The notes under the pieces are model-generated. The model did no database searches, had not been told where the DNA came from, and saw nothing but the letters and a program-made list of their open reading frames with translations. From the NCBI RefSeq assembly GCF_937123735.1, contig NZ_CAKZKL010000034.1, positions 18,070 to 82,069 of the forward strand: a stretch of 64,000 nucleotides of DNA. Direction: 5' to 3'. This DNA comes from an uncultured Lentibacter sp. (GTDB lineage: Bacteria > Pseudomonadota > Alphaproteobacteria > Rhodobacterales > Rhodobacteraceae). This document shows positions 37,900-46,858 of this stretch, one piece after another. The stretch's first letter is position 1. The number at the start of each line of letters is the position of its first letter. A program made the position numbers and the translations under genes.

Positions 37900-38796
37900 A
37901 TGAAGAAGAAGATCACCAAGGCTATTTTCCCTGTCGCAGGGCTTGGGACACGTTTTTTACCAGCGACAAAATCGGTTCCAAAAGAAATCATGACTTTGGT
38001 GGATCGCCCGCTCATTCAATATGCAATTGATGAGGCGCGGGCGGCGGGCATCAAGGAATTTATCTTTGTGACCTCGCGCGGCAAAGGCGCGTTGGAAGAC
38101 TATTTTGACGAGGCCCCGCAGCTGGAACAAACCCTGCGCAAAAAGGGCAAGGACGGCTTGTTGGATATCTTGCAATCCACCAATATGGAGAGCGGTGCGA
38201 TTGCATATATCCGCCAGCACAAGGCGCTGGGCCTGGGCCATGCTGTCTGGTGTGCGCGGCGGCTGATCAGCAACGAGCCTTTTGCCGTGATGTTGCCGGA
38301 TGATGTTATTGCTGCGGACAAGCCCTGCTTGCAACAGATGGTTGAGGCCTACGAGGAGAACCCCGGCTGCATGGTGGCGGCGATGGAAGTGCCGCAATCG
38401 CAGACCAGCTCTTACGGTATTTTGGATGTGCAGGAAGATCTGGGGCCGCAGGTGCGGGTGAAGGGCATGGTGGAAAAGCCCGCTGCCGATATGGCCCCGT
38501 CCAATCTGGCGGTGATCGGGCGGTATATTCTCACGCCGGAGGTGCTGCGCAACCTCAACAAGAAGAAAGCCGGCGCGGGCGGCGAGATACAGCTGACAGA
38601 TGCGATTGCCGATGAAATTACCGAAGGACGCCCTGTCTTTGGCTATCGCTTTCATGGCCAGCGGTTTGACTGCGGCTCAAAGGCCGGATTTTTGCAGGCC
38701 ACTGTTTCATTCGGGCTTGACCGCCCCGAACTGCGCGATGATCTGATGGGCTATCTCCAGCATATTGTGAACGGGGCACGAAAGGCCGCTGAATAG
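37900..38796 (+). CDS. galU: UTP-glucose-1-phosphate uridylyltransferase
   Basis: A 298-residue enzyme making UDP-glucose for surface glycans. KAIFPVAGLGTRFLPATKSVPKEI is the nucleotide-binding signature. LLPDDVI, MVEKPAADMAPSNLAVIGRYIL and GYRFHGQRFDCGSKAGFLQA complete the family pattern. Start at ATG 37900 (MKKKITKAIF) with AAGAGG 8 nt upstream. It supplies sugar nucleotide to the neighbouring glycosyltransferases. Confidence 0.96.
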   Translation: MKKKITKAIFPVAGLGTRFLPATKSVPKEIMTLVDRPLIQYAIDEARAAGIKEFIFVTSRGKGALEDYFDEAPQLEQTLRKKGKDGLLDILQSTNMESGAIAYIRQHKALGLGHAVWCARRLISNEPFAVMLPDDVIAADKPCLQQMVEAYEENPGCMVAAMEVPQSQTSSYGILDVQEDLGPQVRVKGMVEKPAADMAPSNLAVIGRYILTPEVLRNLNKKKAGAGGEIQLTDAIADEITEGRPVFGYRFHGQRFDCGSKAGFLQATVSFGLDRPELRDDLMGYLQHIVNGARKAAE

Positions 38797-38859
38797 GGCA
38801 AACGGGGCAAGGTTTGGAAGATATTTTTGTGACAAGGCCTATGCGCCTTCAAAGGCCGA

Positions 38860-38876
38860 CCCCTTCGCAGAAGGGG
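38860..38876 (+). promoter_or_regulatory. Hairpin overlapping the ribosome binding site of the GT4 gene
   Basis: CCCCTTC (38860-38866) pairs perfectly with GAAGGGG (38870-38876) around GCA. The right arm is the likely Shine-Dalgarno sequence, 7 nt before ATG 38884. Folding would hide the binding site and could limit translation. Confidence 0.45.
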
Positions 38877-38883
38877 GCGCACC

Positions 38884-40119
38884 ATGCGGGCTGATCCGCC
38901 CCAGGCGCGCCTGTTGGACCTGTCGCGGCTGTTGAGCCGGGCGGGCCGGGTTTTGACAGGTGTGGACCGTGTGGAACGGGCCTATTTGCGGGCGCTTTTG
39001 GCCAGTGAGGTGCCGGCCTATGGGCTGATCCGCACCCCATTGGGCTTCTTGTTGCTTGATGCGCAGGGGATGAAAACACTCTGCGACAAGATAGATGGCA
39101 CCTTACCTTGGGGGCCGGCGAGCCGTTTGAGCAAGCTGTTTTCCAAGCTGCCGGTGGCATTGCAGCGCGCATTGACAGATGCGCGCAAGCTCGCCGTGGC
39201 CCGCTGCACGCGGCGGCGGCTCGGCGCAATGCTCAAACGTCACCTGCCCGCCAATACCGCCTATCTCAACACTGGCCACAGCAACCTTTCGGAGGCTGTT
39301 GTGTCGGGGGTGACCGCCCTAAAGGGGGCGTCTATCGCGGTGTTTGTTCATGATGTGATCCCTTTGGAGCTGCCCGAGTTTCAGCGCAGCGGCACGGTGG
39401 CGCGCTTTGAAGCGTTTTTGCGGCGCACAGCGCAAGAGGCGGACCTTGTGATCTACAACTCCAGCGCCAGCCAGGCGGCCGCAGAGGCGCATATGGCTGG
39501 CTTTGGACGAGTGCCCCGTGGCATTGTGGCCCATCTTGGGGTTGAGCTGGCCACGCCCGACCACAGCACCTTGCCTGTGGGATTGCCGGTCTCGGAGCCC
39601 TATTTTCTGTGTGTCGGAACCATAGAGCCGCGCAAGAACCATATGTTCTTGCTCGATGTTTGGGAGCAGATGGAGAAACAGGCTCCGCCACAAGAGATGC
39701 CGCATTTGCTCATTTGTGGCCAGCGCGGCTGGAAGAATGACGAATTCTTCTTCCGGTTTGACAACTCCCGCCTCAAAGGGCGCTATCTGCACGAAATTGC
39801 CGGGTTGAGCGATGGCGCGGTGGCGGCTTTGCTGGATGAGGCCGCCGGTGTTGTTTTTCCCAGCCTGGCCGAGGGCTACGGGCTGCCTGTGCTGGAGGCG
39901 GCCGGCCGGTCTGTGCCGGTGATCTGCGCTGAGCTGCCGGTTTATCGCGAGGTATTGGGGGATATTCCCGTTTACGCAAGCGTGCAGGACAGTTATCTTT
40001 GGATCAGAAGAATAATGTCACTGGCTCAGAGCAGGCGCGGCGGACAGAAGCCCGAACAAGAGGCCTTTACCCCGCCCTCATGGGATGCGCATTTCAACCT
40101 CGTCTTAAGTGAGACGTGA
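38884..40119 (+). CDS. Family 4 glycosyltransferase
   Basis: A 411-residue GT-B enzyme. The N-terminal half has VFVHDVIPLELPEFQ and ADLVIYNSSASQ. The C-terminal half has FLCVGTIEPRKNH (donor-binding), LLICGQRGWKND and the EGYGLPVLEAAGRSVPVI EX7E motif. The first ~130 residues (LLDLSRLLSRAGRVLTGVDRVE) are typical of alphaproteobacterial GT4 proteins acting on capsule or EPS. It lies 87 bp after galU. Confidence 0.9.
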   Translation: MRADPPQARLLDLSRLLSRAGRVLTGVDRVERAYLRALLASEVPAYGLIRTPLGFLLLDAQGMKTLCDKIDGTLPWGPASRLSKLFSKLPVALQRALTDARKLAVARCTRRRLGAMLKRHLPANTAYLNTGHSNLSEAVVSGVTALKGASIAVFVHDVIPLELPEFQRSGTVARFEAFLRRTAQEADLVIYNSSASQAAAEAHMAGFGRVPRGIVAHLGVELATPDHSTLPVGLPVSEPYFLCVGTIEPRKNHMFLLDVWEQMEKQAPPQEMPHLLICGQRGWKNDEFFFRFDNSRLKGRYLHEIAGLSDGAVAALLDEAAGVVFPSLAEGYGLPVLEAAGRSVPVICAELPVYREVLGDIPVYASVQDSYLWIRRIMSLAQSRRGGQKPEQEAFTPPSWDAHFNLVLSET

Positions 40120-40166
40120 AATAAGCTGTTTGTGCAACCTGTTTGATTGGTGAGGTGAGGTAAGAG

Positions 40167-41177
40167 TTGGGCTTGGTTCGGTCATATCGCTTGAGATTGC
40201 AACGCCGCCGCTGGCGCCTTCGGGCGTTTCGCAAGCGGCGCGAGCTGCGCGCCATGAGCGCACGCACGCACGCGCTGCGCCCGGATGATATTCTTTGCTT
40301 TACGACCCTGCGCAACGAGCGGGTGCGGCTGCCCTATTTCTTGAAGTATTACCGGGATCTTGGGGTTGACCACTTTTTGATGGTCGACAATGACAGCAGT
40401 GACGGCTCGCTGGAATATCTGATGGCGCAGCCGGATGTTTCTGTCTGGCACTCGGCGGCGAGCTACAAACGGGCGCGTTTTGGGGTGGACTGGCTCAACT
40501 GGCTGCAAATGAAATATGCCCATGGTCATTGGGCACTTGTTGTCGATCCGGACGAGTTTTTTGTTTATCCGTTTTGCGACACACGGCCCATCCGGGCGCT
40601 GACCGACTGGCTGGATGCCAGCTCGATCAAGAGCTTCAGTGCCATGCTGCTGGACATGTATCCCAAGGGGCGGATTGATGCGCAGCCCTATCAGGAGGGC
40701 CAGAACCCTCTGGAGATCACCTCTTGGTTTGATGCGGGCAATTATGTGATCAAGAAGAATGCGAAATTTGGCAACCTCTGGATACAGGGCGGGCCACGCG
40801 CGCGGACCTTTTTCAAAGATCTGCCGCAAAAGGCCCCGGCGCTGAACAAGATCCCCCTGGTGAAATGGGACCGGCGCTATGCCTATGTCAGCTCGACGCA
40901 TATGCTTTTGCCGCGTGGGCTTAACCTTGTGTATGATGAATGGGGGGGAGAGAAAGCCAGTGGGGTGCTGTTGCACACCAAGTTTCTTGACACCTTCACA
41001 CATAAAGCAGCGGAAGAGCTGGAGCGGGGCCAGCATTATGCGGCCAGTATGGAGTATCGCGCCTATGCGGCGAGCCTGAAGGACAACCCCGACCTCTGGT
41101 GCAAGTGGAGCGAGAAATACATCAACTGGCGCCAGCTTGAAATTCTGGGGCTCATGTCAAAGGGCAATTGGGCATGA
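40167..41177 (+). CDS. Glycosyltransferase family 2-like protein (Glyco_tranf_2_4 type)
   Basis: A 336-residue protein. After an Arg-rich N-terminus (~30 residues) comes ILCFTTLRNERVRLPYFLKYYRDLGVDHFLMVDNDSSDGS, then a DPDEFFVYPF acidic motif and HMLLPRGLN. These fit the GT-A subgroup that transfers sugars to polysaccharide. TTG 40167 is taken as the start because GAGGTAAGAG precedes it and the basic N-terminus appears conserved in relatives; an internal ATG at 40254 is the alternative. It overlaps the next gene by 4 bp (ATGA). Confidence 0.82.
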   Translation: MGLVRSYRLRLQRRRWRLRAFRKRRELRAMSARTHALRPDDILCFTTLRNERVRLPYFLKYYRDLGVDHFLMVDNDSSDGSLEYLMAQPDVSVWHSAASYKRARFGVDWLNWLQMKYAHGHWALVVDPDEFFVYPFCDTRPIRALTDWLDASSIKSFSAMLLDMYPKGRIDAQPYQEGQNPLEITSWFDAGNYVIKKNAKFGNLWIQGGPRARTFFKDLPQKAPALNKIPLVKWDRRYAYVSSTHMLLPRGLNLVYDEWGGEKASGVLLHTKFLDTFTHKAAEELERGQHYAASMEYRAYAASLKDNPDLWCKWSEKYINWRQLEILGLMSKGNWA

Positions 41178-42874
41178 GCAGCGTCGGGATCATCATGCTC
41201 GTGCATACGGCCTTTGAGCGGGCTGAGCAGATCGCGCGGCACTGGAGCGCGGCCGGATGCCCTGTGGTGATCCATGTGGACCAGGCGGTGCCGCGGCCTG
41301 TTTTCAAGAGCTTTCGGGCGCGGCTCGCTGACCGGGAGGACATTCGTTTCTGCCGCCGTCATCGCTGTGAATGGGGCACTTGGGGGATTGTGGCCGCCAC
41401 GCAGGCGGCGAGCGAGCTGATGCTGGCGAGCTTTCAAAACCTGCGCCATGTGTATCTTTCAAGCGGGTCCTGCCTGCCCCTGCGCCCGGTGGAAGAGCTG
41501 ATCGACTATCTGGCCGAGCGGCCCAATACGGATTTCATCGAAAGTGCCACGACGGCGGATGTGCCCTGGACTGTGGGCGGGCTTGATGCTGAGCGGTTTA
41601 CCTTGCGGTTTCCCTTCAGCTGGAAGCGGCACCGGCTGCTCTTTGATGGCTATGTGGCGCTCCAGCGGTTGCTGCGCTTCAAACGCCGGATGCCCAATGG
41701 GATTGTGCCGCATATGGGCAGCCAGTGGTGGTGTCTGACACGACAAACGCTTGCCGGAATTCTGGAAGACCCTGACAGGGGGCTTTATGATGCGTATTTC
41801 AAGCGGGTCTGGATTCCGGATGAGAGTTATTTTCAGACATTGGCCCGCCAGCGCAGCCAGAAGATCGAGAGCCGGTCTTTGACGCTGTCGAAATTTGATT
41901 TTCAGGGCAAGCCGCATATTTTTTATGACGATCACCTTCAGCTTTTGCGGCGCTCTGATTGTTTTGTGGCGCGCAAGATCTGGCCTCATGCGAACCGGCT
42001 GTATGAGGTGTTCTTGTCTGACAAGGACAGCCCCGCCAACCGCACAGAGCCCAATCCGGGCAAGATCGACCGGATTTTCGCCAAGGCGGTGGACCGGCGG
42101 ACGCGGGGGCGGGCGGGGCTGTATATGCAGAGCCGGTTTCCCAACCCCGGCTGGGAAAATGGTGTGACATCGGGGCAATATTCGGTGTTGCAGGGGTTTT
42201 CGGAGCTGTTTGAGGGGTTTGAACCCTGGTTTGCCAAGGCCACCGGCTCGCGGGTGCATGGGCATTTGTTTGCGCCGGAGCGGGTGTATTTCTCGGGTGG
42301 GCAAAGTGTGATCAACGGCGCGTTGAGCGATAGCCCGCAAACACGCGATTACGACCCGCGCGGCTTTCTGACCAGCCTCATCTGGAACACCCGTGGCGAG
42401 CGCCAGTGCTTCCAGTTTGGGCCCGCCGATGTGCAGGATCCGGCCTGGCTGATGGCGGGGGACCCGAATGCGCAGATCTCGGTGATCAGCGGCGCTTGGG
42501 CGCTGCCCTTGTTTCGCTCCAACCGGGATTTTGCGACTCTGCGCGCGGAGGCTGCCGAGCTGCAAAAGATAGAGAGCGAGTTTCTCAATGTGCTGCGCTC
42601 GCCCTATTCCAAGGCGCGGATCCGGATTTGGACCATGGCGGACTTCATTGAAAACCCCATGGAGCATTTGCAAACCATCATTGACGAGATCGGCTTCAAA
42701 TCACTGCGCCGGCTGGGCGAGGCCCCCAAGATGACCGACCTGACAGGGTTCGGGCAGTTTTTGCAAAACCTGAAAAACCAGGGGATGCACCCCTATTTGA
42801 TGGGGGATTTCCCGGTTACGGGCGCACCAACCGGCCTGCACAGGCCAACCCCGAAACCCTATTTGGTGAAGTAG
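41174..42874 (+). CDS. Core-2/I-branching (GT14-like) glycosyltransferase with extra C-terminal domain
   Basis: A 566-residue protein starting at ATG 41174. The first ~280 residues resemble beta-1,6-N-acetylglucosaminyltransferases: IIMLVHTAFERAEQIARHW, VYLSSGSCLPLRPVEELIDYL, FIESATTADVPWTVGG, GSQWWCLTRQTL and WIPDESYFQTL. The remaining ~280 residues form a second domain, which I believe is catalogued as DUF5928, with GQYSVLQGFSELFEGFEPW and NARGERQC-like segments. It is 4 nt upstream of the sulfotransferase gene and almost certainly co-transcribed with it. Confidence 0.85.
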   Translation: MSSVGIIMLVHTAFERAEQIARHWSAAGCPVVIHVDQAVPRPVFKSFRARLADREDIRFCRRHRCEWGTWGIVAATQAASELMLASFQNLRHVYLSSGSCLPLRPVEELIDYLAERPNTDFIESATTADVPWTVGGLDAERFTLRFPFSWKRHRLLFDGYVALQRLLRFKRRMPNGIVPHMGSQWWCLTRQTLAGILEDPDRGLYDAYFKRVWIPDESYFQTLARQRSQKIESRSLTLSKFDFQGKPHIFYDDHLQLLRRSDCFVARKIWPHANRLYEVFLSDKDSPANRTEPNPGKIDRIFAKAVDRRTRGRAGLYMQSRFPNPGWENGVTSGQYSVLQGFSELFEGFEPWFAKATGSRVHGHLFAPERVYFSGGQSVINGALSDSPQTRDYDPRGFLTSLIWNTRGERQCFQFGPADVQDPAWLMAGDPNAQISVISGAWALPLFRSNRDFATLRAEAAELQKIESEFLNVLRSPYSKARIRIWTMADFIENPMEHLQTIIDEIGFKSLRRLGEAPKMTDLTGFGQFLQNLKNQGMHPYLMGDFPVTGAPTGLHRPTPKPYLVK

Positions 42875-42878
42875 AGCC

Positions 42879-44303
42879 ATGAGCAAACGCTTTGACTATT
42901 TTGTTGTTTTCGCAGAAATGCGCACGGGCTCGAACTTTCTGGAGGCCAATCTCAACGCGTTTCCTGCGTTGAGCTGCCTTGGAGAAGCGTTCAACCCGCA
43001 TTTTATAGGCTATCCCAATCGCGAGGAGTGTCTTGGCGTGGGCGAAGAGGCGCGCAACCGGGATCCGCAGGTGCTGATTGATGCTGTGAAACATGCGCGC
43101 GGGCTGGCGGGCTTTCGGTTTTTTCATGATCACGAACCACGGGTGCTTGAAACCATCCTGACAGACCCGCGCTGCGCCAAGATTGTGCTGACCCGCAACC
43201 CCGTTGAAAGCTATGTGAGCTGGAAAATCGCCCAGGAAACAGGGCAATGGAAACTGACCAATGTGGCCAAACGCAAAGACGCGCAGGCGCGGTTTGATGC
43301 CCGCGAGTTTACCCGCCATCTGGAGGCTTTGCAGGCGTTTCAGCTCAAGTTGATGAAGCGGTTGCAGACCACGGGACAGACCGCTTTTTATGTGGCTTAC
43401 GAAGACTTGCAAGATGTTGAGGTGATGAACGGGCTGGCGGCGTTTTTGGAACAACCCGACAGGCTGGAGCGTCTGGACCGCAACCTCAAACGCCAGAATC
43501 CGGAACCGCTTTCGGCCAAGGTGGCGAATTTTGAGGAAATGGAGGCGGCACTGGCCAAGACCGACCATTTCGGACTGGGGCGCACGCCCAATTTTGAGGC
43601 GCGCCGGGGGGCGGCCATTCCGAGCTATGTGGCCTGCGCGCGCGCGCCGCTTCTTTTCTTGCCTTTGCGCGCTGCACCGGAGGAGGAGATTCTGAGCTGG
43701 ATGGCAGAGCTTGATGGGGTGAGCACGGACGAATTGCAGCGGGATTTCAAGCAAAAGACCCTGCGCCAGTGGATGCGCAACAGCGCAGGGCACCGCAGCT
43801 TCACGGTGGTGCGCCATCCGGCGTTGCGGGCGCATCGGGCCTTTTGTGAGCATATTCTGAACAAGGGGCCGAAGTGTTTTAGCGAAATCAGACGGACTTT
43901 GCGGCGGGTGCATCGGCTTCCGATACCACAGGAGGGGCCGGACGACAGCTGGACAGTGGCCGCCCATCGCCGGGCCTTTCTGGCTTATCTCGACTTTGTG
44001 AAAGCCAATTTGTCAGACCAGACGGCCGTGCGCCATGATGCGGCCTGGAGCACACAGGCCGCCATTTTGCAGGGTATGGCGCAATTTGCTTTGCCGGATT
44101 TTATTTTGCGTGAGGAAGAGCTTGAGGCTTATTTGCCTGCGCTGGGGCTGCAAGTGGGCGTGCAAAGCGAGGGCGCGCTGCCCCAGCCTGAGCCAGAAAC
44201 CCCCTTCACGCTTGCGGATATTTATGATGCCGAGGTTGAGGCGCGGGTGGCAGAGGCCTATCAGCGCGACTATCTGGTGTTTGGATTTGGCAGCTGGAAA
44301 TAG
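42879..44303 (+). CDS. NodH/Stf0-type sulfotransferase with second sulfotransferase-like C-terminal domain
   Basis: A 474-residue PAPS-dependent sulfotransferase. The N-terminal domain has the 5'-phosphosulfate loop FAEMRTGSNFLE, GEAFNPHFIG and the 3'-phosphate motif IVLTRNPVESYVSWK. From about residue 300 a second segment, SFTVVRHPALRAHRAFCEHIL...YQRDYLVFGFGSW, resembles the 3'-phosphate motif and the C-terminal end of family-2 sulfotransferases, without an obvious second PAPS loop. It probably sulfates a surface glycan made by the adjacent glycosyltransferases. Confidence 0.88.
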   Translation: MSKRFDYFVVFAEMRTGSNFLEANLNAFPALSCLGEAFNPHFIGYPNREECLGVGEEARNRDPQVLIDAVKHARGLAGFRFFHDHEPRVLETILTDPRCAKIVLTRNPVESYVSWKIAQETGQWKLTNVAKRKDAQARFDAREFTRHLEALQAFQLKLMKRLQTTGQTAFYVAYEDLQDVEVMNGLAAFLEQPDRLERLDRNLKRQNPEPLSAKVANFEEMEAALAKTDHFGLGRTPNFEARRGAAIPSYVACARAPLLFLPLRAAPEEEILSWMAELDGVSTDELQRDFKQKTLRQWMRNSAGHRSFTVVRHPALRAHRAFCEHILNKGPKCFSEIRRTLRRVHRLPIPQEGPDDSWTVAAHRRAFLAYLDFVKANLSDQTAVRHDAAWSTQAAILQGMAQFALPDFILREEELEAYLPALGLQVGVQSEGALPQPEPETPFTLADIYDAEVEARVAEAYQRDYLVFGFGSWK

Positions 44304-44309
44304 ACCCCG

Positions 44310-44774
44310 TCAAGCCACCTGCTTGCTCAGGTCTTCTGTGATGATCGTGTAAAGGGTGCTGGCGTTTTTGTTGGACCGCAGCTTGGCACAACGGCCTGCA
44401 TCGCGCAGCGCGCGGCTGACTTTGGCCAGCGCCTTGAGATGCTCAACGCCGGCATCACTGGGTGCAAAGAGGGCGAAGGCGAGGTCAACGGGGAGTTTGT
44501 CAACCGCCTGAAACTCGATGGGGCGTTCCAGCAGCATGAAGACGCCCACAACCTTCTCAAGCCCCTCGATCCGGGCATGGGGCAGGGCAACACCGTTGCC
44601 AACCCCTGTGGGGCCAAGGCTCTCACGCTCTTGCAGGGCGCGCACGGCTGCACCGGCATCGACACCATAGACGGCTGCGGCGGTTTCTCCGAGCTCTTGC
44701 AAAAGGCGTTTTTTGCTCGAGGCGGAGGAGAGAACCCGGACCGCCTCGGGCTTCAATAGGGAGGACATTTCCAT
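44310..44774 (-). CDS. ptsN: Nitrogen regulatory PTS IIA protein (EIIANtr)
   Basis: A 154-residue regulatory phosphocarrier; H66 in NGVALPHARIEGL is the phosphorylated histidine. KKRLLQELGETAA and ALQERESLGPTGVG match the family. It links the PTS-Ntr chain to potassium and metabolic control. The gene order (lptC-lptA-lptB)-hpf-ptsN, all on the minus strand, matches the gammaproteobacterial cluster except that rpoN is absent. It is convergent with the sulfotransferase gene. Confidence 0.94.
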   Translation of the reverse strand: MEMSSLLKPEAVRVLSSASSKKRLLQELGETAAAVYGVDAGAAVRALQERESLGPTGVGNGVALPHARIEGLEKVVGVFMLLERPIEFQAVDKLPVDLAFALFAPSDAGVEHLKALAKVSRALRDAGRCAKLRSNKNASTLYTIITEDLSKQVA

Positions 44775-44816
44775 CTTGCGTCTATTGCTCCACAGACGCG
44801 CAGAAAGATGCGCCTG

Positions 44817-45386
44817 TTATTTACCAGGGTCTATCCAGCCGATATTGCCATCATCCCGGCGATACACGACGTTGAGACCATCCTTACTCTCATTGCGGAA
44901 AACCAAAACGGGAGCACCAGAAAGTTCCATCTGCATAACAGCTTCACCAACAGAGAGCGACTGAATTTTGGTCTCCATCTCTGCGATGATCATTGGTTGC
45001 AGCGAATCTGGCTCCGATTCCTGATTTCCATCATCAGATGCGAGGATATAAGAGGCGGCTCCGAAAAGTTCAACCGGTTCGGCGCGCTCTTTATGGTGGT
45101 CTTTCAGGCGGCGCTTATACCGTCTGAGTTGCTTCTCCATTTTCTCGCAGCAGCCGTCAAAGGCGGCGTAGATTTCTGTTGCGCTGGCCTTGGCCGAGGC
45201 TGTGAGGCCGGTGGAAAGATGCACGGTGGCTTCGCAATTGAACTCATGCCCGCTTTTGGAAAAGATCACGACAGCCTCTGTCGGGCGTTCCGCATATTTT
45301 GCAACGGCGGCGCCGAGCTCTTCTGTGACATGGATCTGAAGGGCTTCGCCAATGTCGATCTGCTTTCCACTGATTTGGTAGCGCAT
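44817..45386 (-). CDS. hpf: Ribosome hibernation promoting factor, long form
   Basis: A 189-residue protein starting at ATG 45386 with AAAAGGAA upstream. The N-terminal S30Ae domain (MRYQISGKQIDIGEALQ...GHEFNCEATVHLSTG) and the C-terminal dimerisation domain (EAVMQMELSGAPVLVFRNES...GNIGWIDPG) are both present. The length shows it is the long HPF that makes 100S ribosomes. It is upstream of ptsN and likely co-transcribed. Confidence 0.94.
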   Translation of the reverse strand: MRYQISGKQIDIGEALQIHVTEELGAAVAKYAERPTEAVVIFSKSGHEFNCEATVHLSTGLTASAKASATEIYAAFDGCCEKMEKQLRRYKRRLKDHHKERAEPVELFGAASYILASDDGNQESEPDSLQPMIIAEMETKIQSLSVGEAVMQMELSGAPVLVFRNESKDGLNVVYRRDDGNIGWIDPGK

Positions 45387-45614
45387 CTCTATTCCTTTTC
45401 TATTTGGGACGAGCCAAAGATTGAGCTGCCTCAAAGGGCGGCCTGACTCTCTGTGGTGTCATCCGGATTTGCGGCATTTCGGCAGTTTGTGCTGGGGCGC
45501 TGCAAGAAATGCAGGGCGCGTTTTCAAACAAGCACAAAGACGATTTGCCATGAGCCAATTTGAGGCCACGAAGCTATGGCTTGTCAACCGAAACCGATAT
45601 GGGCTGGTAAAAAT

Positions 45615-46382
45615 TCAGGAAATGCGGAAGCTATCGCCGAGGTAGACCCTGCGGACATTCTCGTTTTGGACAACCTCCTCGGGGCTGCCCGACATGAGGA
45701 CCGTGCCGTCATGCAGGATATAGGCGCGATCAACGATTTCCAGCGTTTCGCGCACATTGTGATCGGTGATGAGCACGCCGATGCCACGCGTCTTGAGGTC
45801 GGAGACAAGGCCGCGAATATCGCCGACGGAAATGGGATCAACGCCGGCAAAGGGCTCGTCCAGCAGCAGATAGGCCGGGTTGGCGGCAAGGCAGCGGGCA
45901 ATTTCGACACGGCGACGCTCGCCCCCTGAGAGGGCCATAGCCGGTGCGCGGCGCAGGTGTTCTATGGAAAACTCCGACAAGAGCGCTTCGAGCTTCTTGG
46001 CGCGTTCGCGGCGGCTGGGCTCCACGATTTCGAGCACGGCGGCGATATTGTCTTCGACGGACAGCCCCCGGAAAATCGACATTTCCTGCGGCAGATAACC
46101 CACTCCGAGGCGCGCCCGGCGATACATGGGCAGCTCTGTCACGTCGACATCATCCAAGATGACATGCCCGCCCTCGGCCTGAACCAACCCGGCGATGGCA
46201 TAGAAGGTGGTTGTCTTGCCCGAGCCGTTTGGCCCCAGCAACGCCACCACTTCGCCGCGTTGCAGCTCCAGCGAGACATCCCGTATCACCGGGCGGCGCT
46301 TGTAGCTTTTGCGCAGGTTGCGCACCTTCAGCCCGCTTTGGCCGGTGGTGACAGAGAGGGTGGGGGCGCTAGTTTTTGACAT
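45615..46382 (-). CDS. lptB: LPS export ABC transporter ATP-binding protein LptB
   Basis: A 255-residue ATPase of the LptB2FG complex extracting LPS from the inner membrane. Walker [11 protein letters not shown], signature [15 protein letters not shown] and Walker [13 protein letters not shown] are intact, with the family-specific [22 protein letters not shown] 46382 overlaps lptA by 14 bp. In many proteobacteria rpoN follows; here a ~230-bp gap leads to hpf. Confidence 0.96.
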   Translation of the reverse strand: MSKTSAPTLSVTTGQSGLKVRNLRKSYKRRPVIRDVSLELQRGEVVALLGPNGSGKTTTFYAIAGLVQAEGGHVILDDVDVTELPMYRRARLGVGYLPQEMSIFRGLSVEDNIAAVLEIVEPSRRERAKKLEALLSEFSIEHLRRAPAMALSGGERRRVEIARCLAANPAYLLLDEPFAGVDPISVGDIRGLVSDLKTRGIGVLITDHNVRETLEIVDRAYILHDGTVLMSGSPEEVVQNENVRRVYLGDSFRIS

Positions 46383-46854
46383 CAAGCACCGTTCTCACAT
46401 TGCCTTCGAGGCGGGCTGTGCCTGCGCGGGTGTCCACGTCCATCCGGTCTGCTGTGATCGAGGTTTGCGCTTGCACCAGCAGCACATCACCCGACAGCAG
46501 AATGCGCCCTGTTGTCATGTCGTATTCTGCATTGGCGGCTTCGGCGGCGTCCTCGCCGCTGACCAGTGTGACCCCGCCGGAGGCGACAAGCCGGGCGATC
46601 TGCGAGCGCGTGCTATCATAGACAATGCGCACAGTTTTGGCGGCCAGACGCAGGCTGCCTTGGCCAATGAGCACATTGCCGGTGAGCGTGGCGGTGCCTG
46701 TGGCCTGGTTGATGTCCATCGTGTCCGAGGAGACTTCCACGGGCGCGGCGGCATCTTGCTTGAGGGCGCCGAAAGCGATGCTTGTGCCTTGGGCCAAAGC
46801 AGGGCTTGCGAGCGCCATGCAGAGCGATGTGACTATCAAAAATGCAGAGCGCAA
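46369..46854 (-). CDS. lptA: LPS transport periplasmic protein LptA
   Basis: A 161-residue periplasmic beta-jellyroll bridge for LPS transport. The signal peptide ends at SPALAQ, followed by repeated strands ([63 protein letters not shown]). The start is TTG 46854, chosen because GAGGA lies 9 nt upstream and the in-frame ATG further in would remove most of the signal peptide. It lies 4 bp after lptC and overlaps lptB. Confidence 0.92.
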   Translation of the reverse strand: MRSAFLIVTSLCMALASPALAQGTSIAFGALKQDAAAPVEVSSDTMDINQATGTATLTGNVLIGQGSLRLAAKTVRIVYDSTRSQIARLVASGGVTLVSGEDAAEAANAEYDMTTGRILLSGDVLLVQAQTSITADRMDVDTRAGTARLEGNVRTVLDVKN

Positions 46855-46858
46855 TGGG

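Noticed and set aside
45435..45614. Gap between lptB and hpf examined for an rpoN remnant or a small RNA
   Set aside because: No sigma-54 motif or clear terminator-bounded transcript could be seen.
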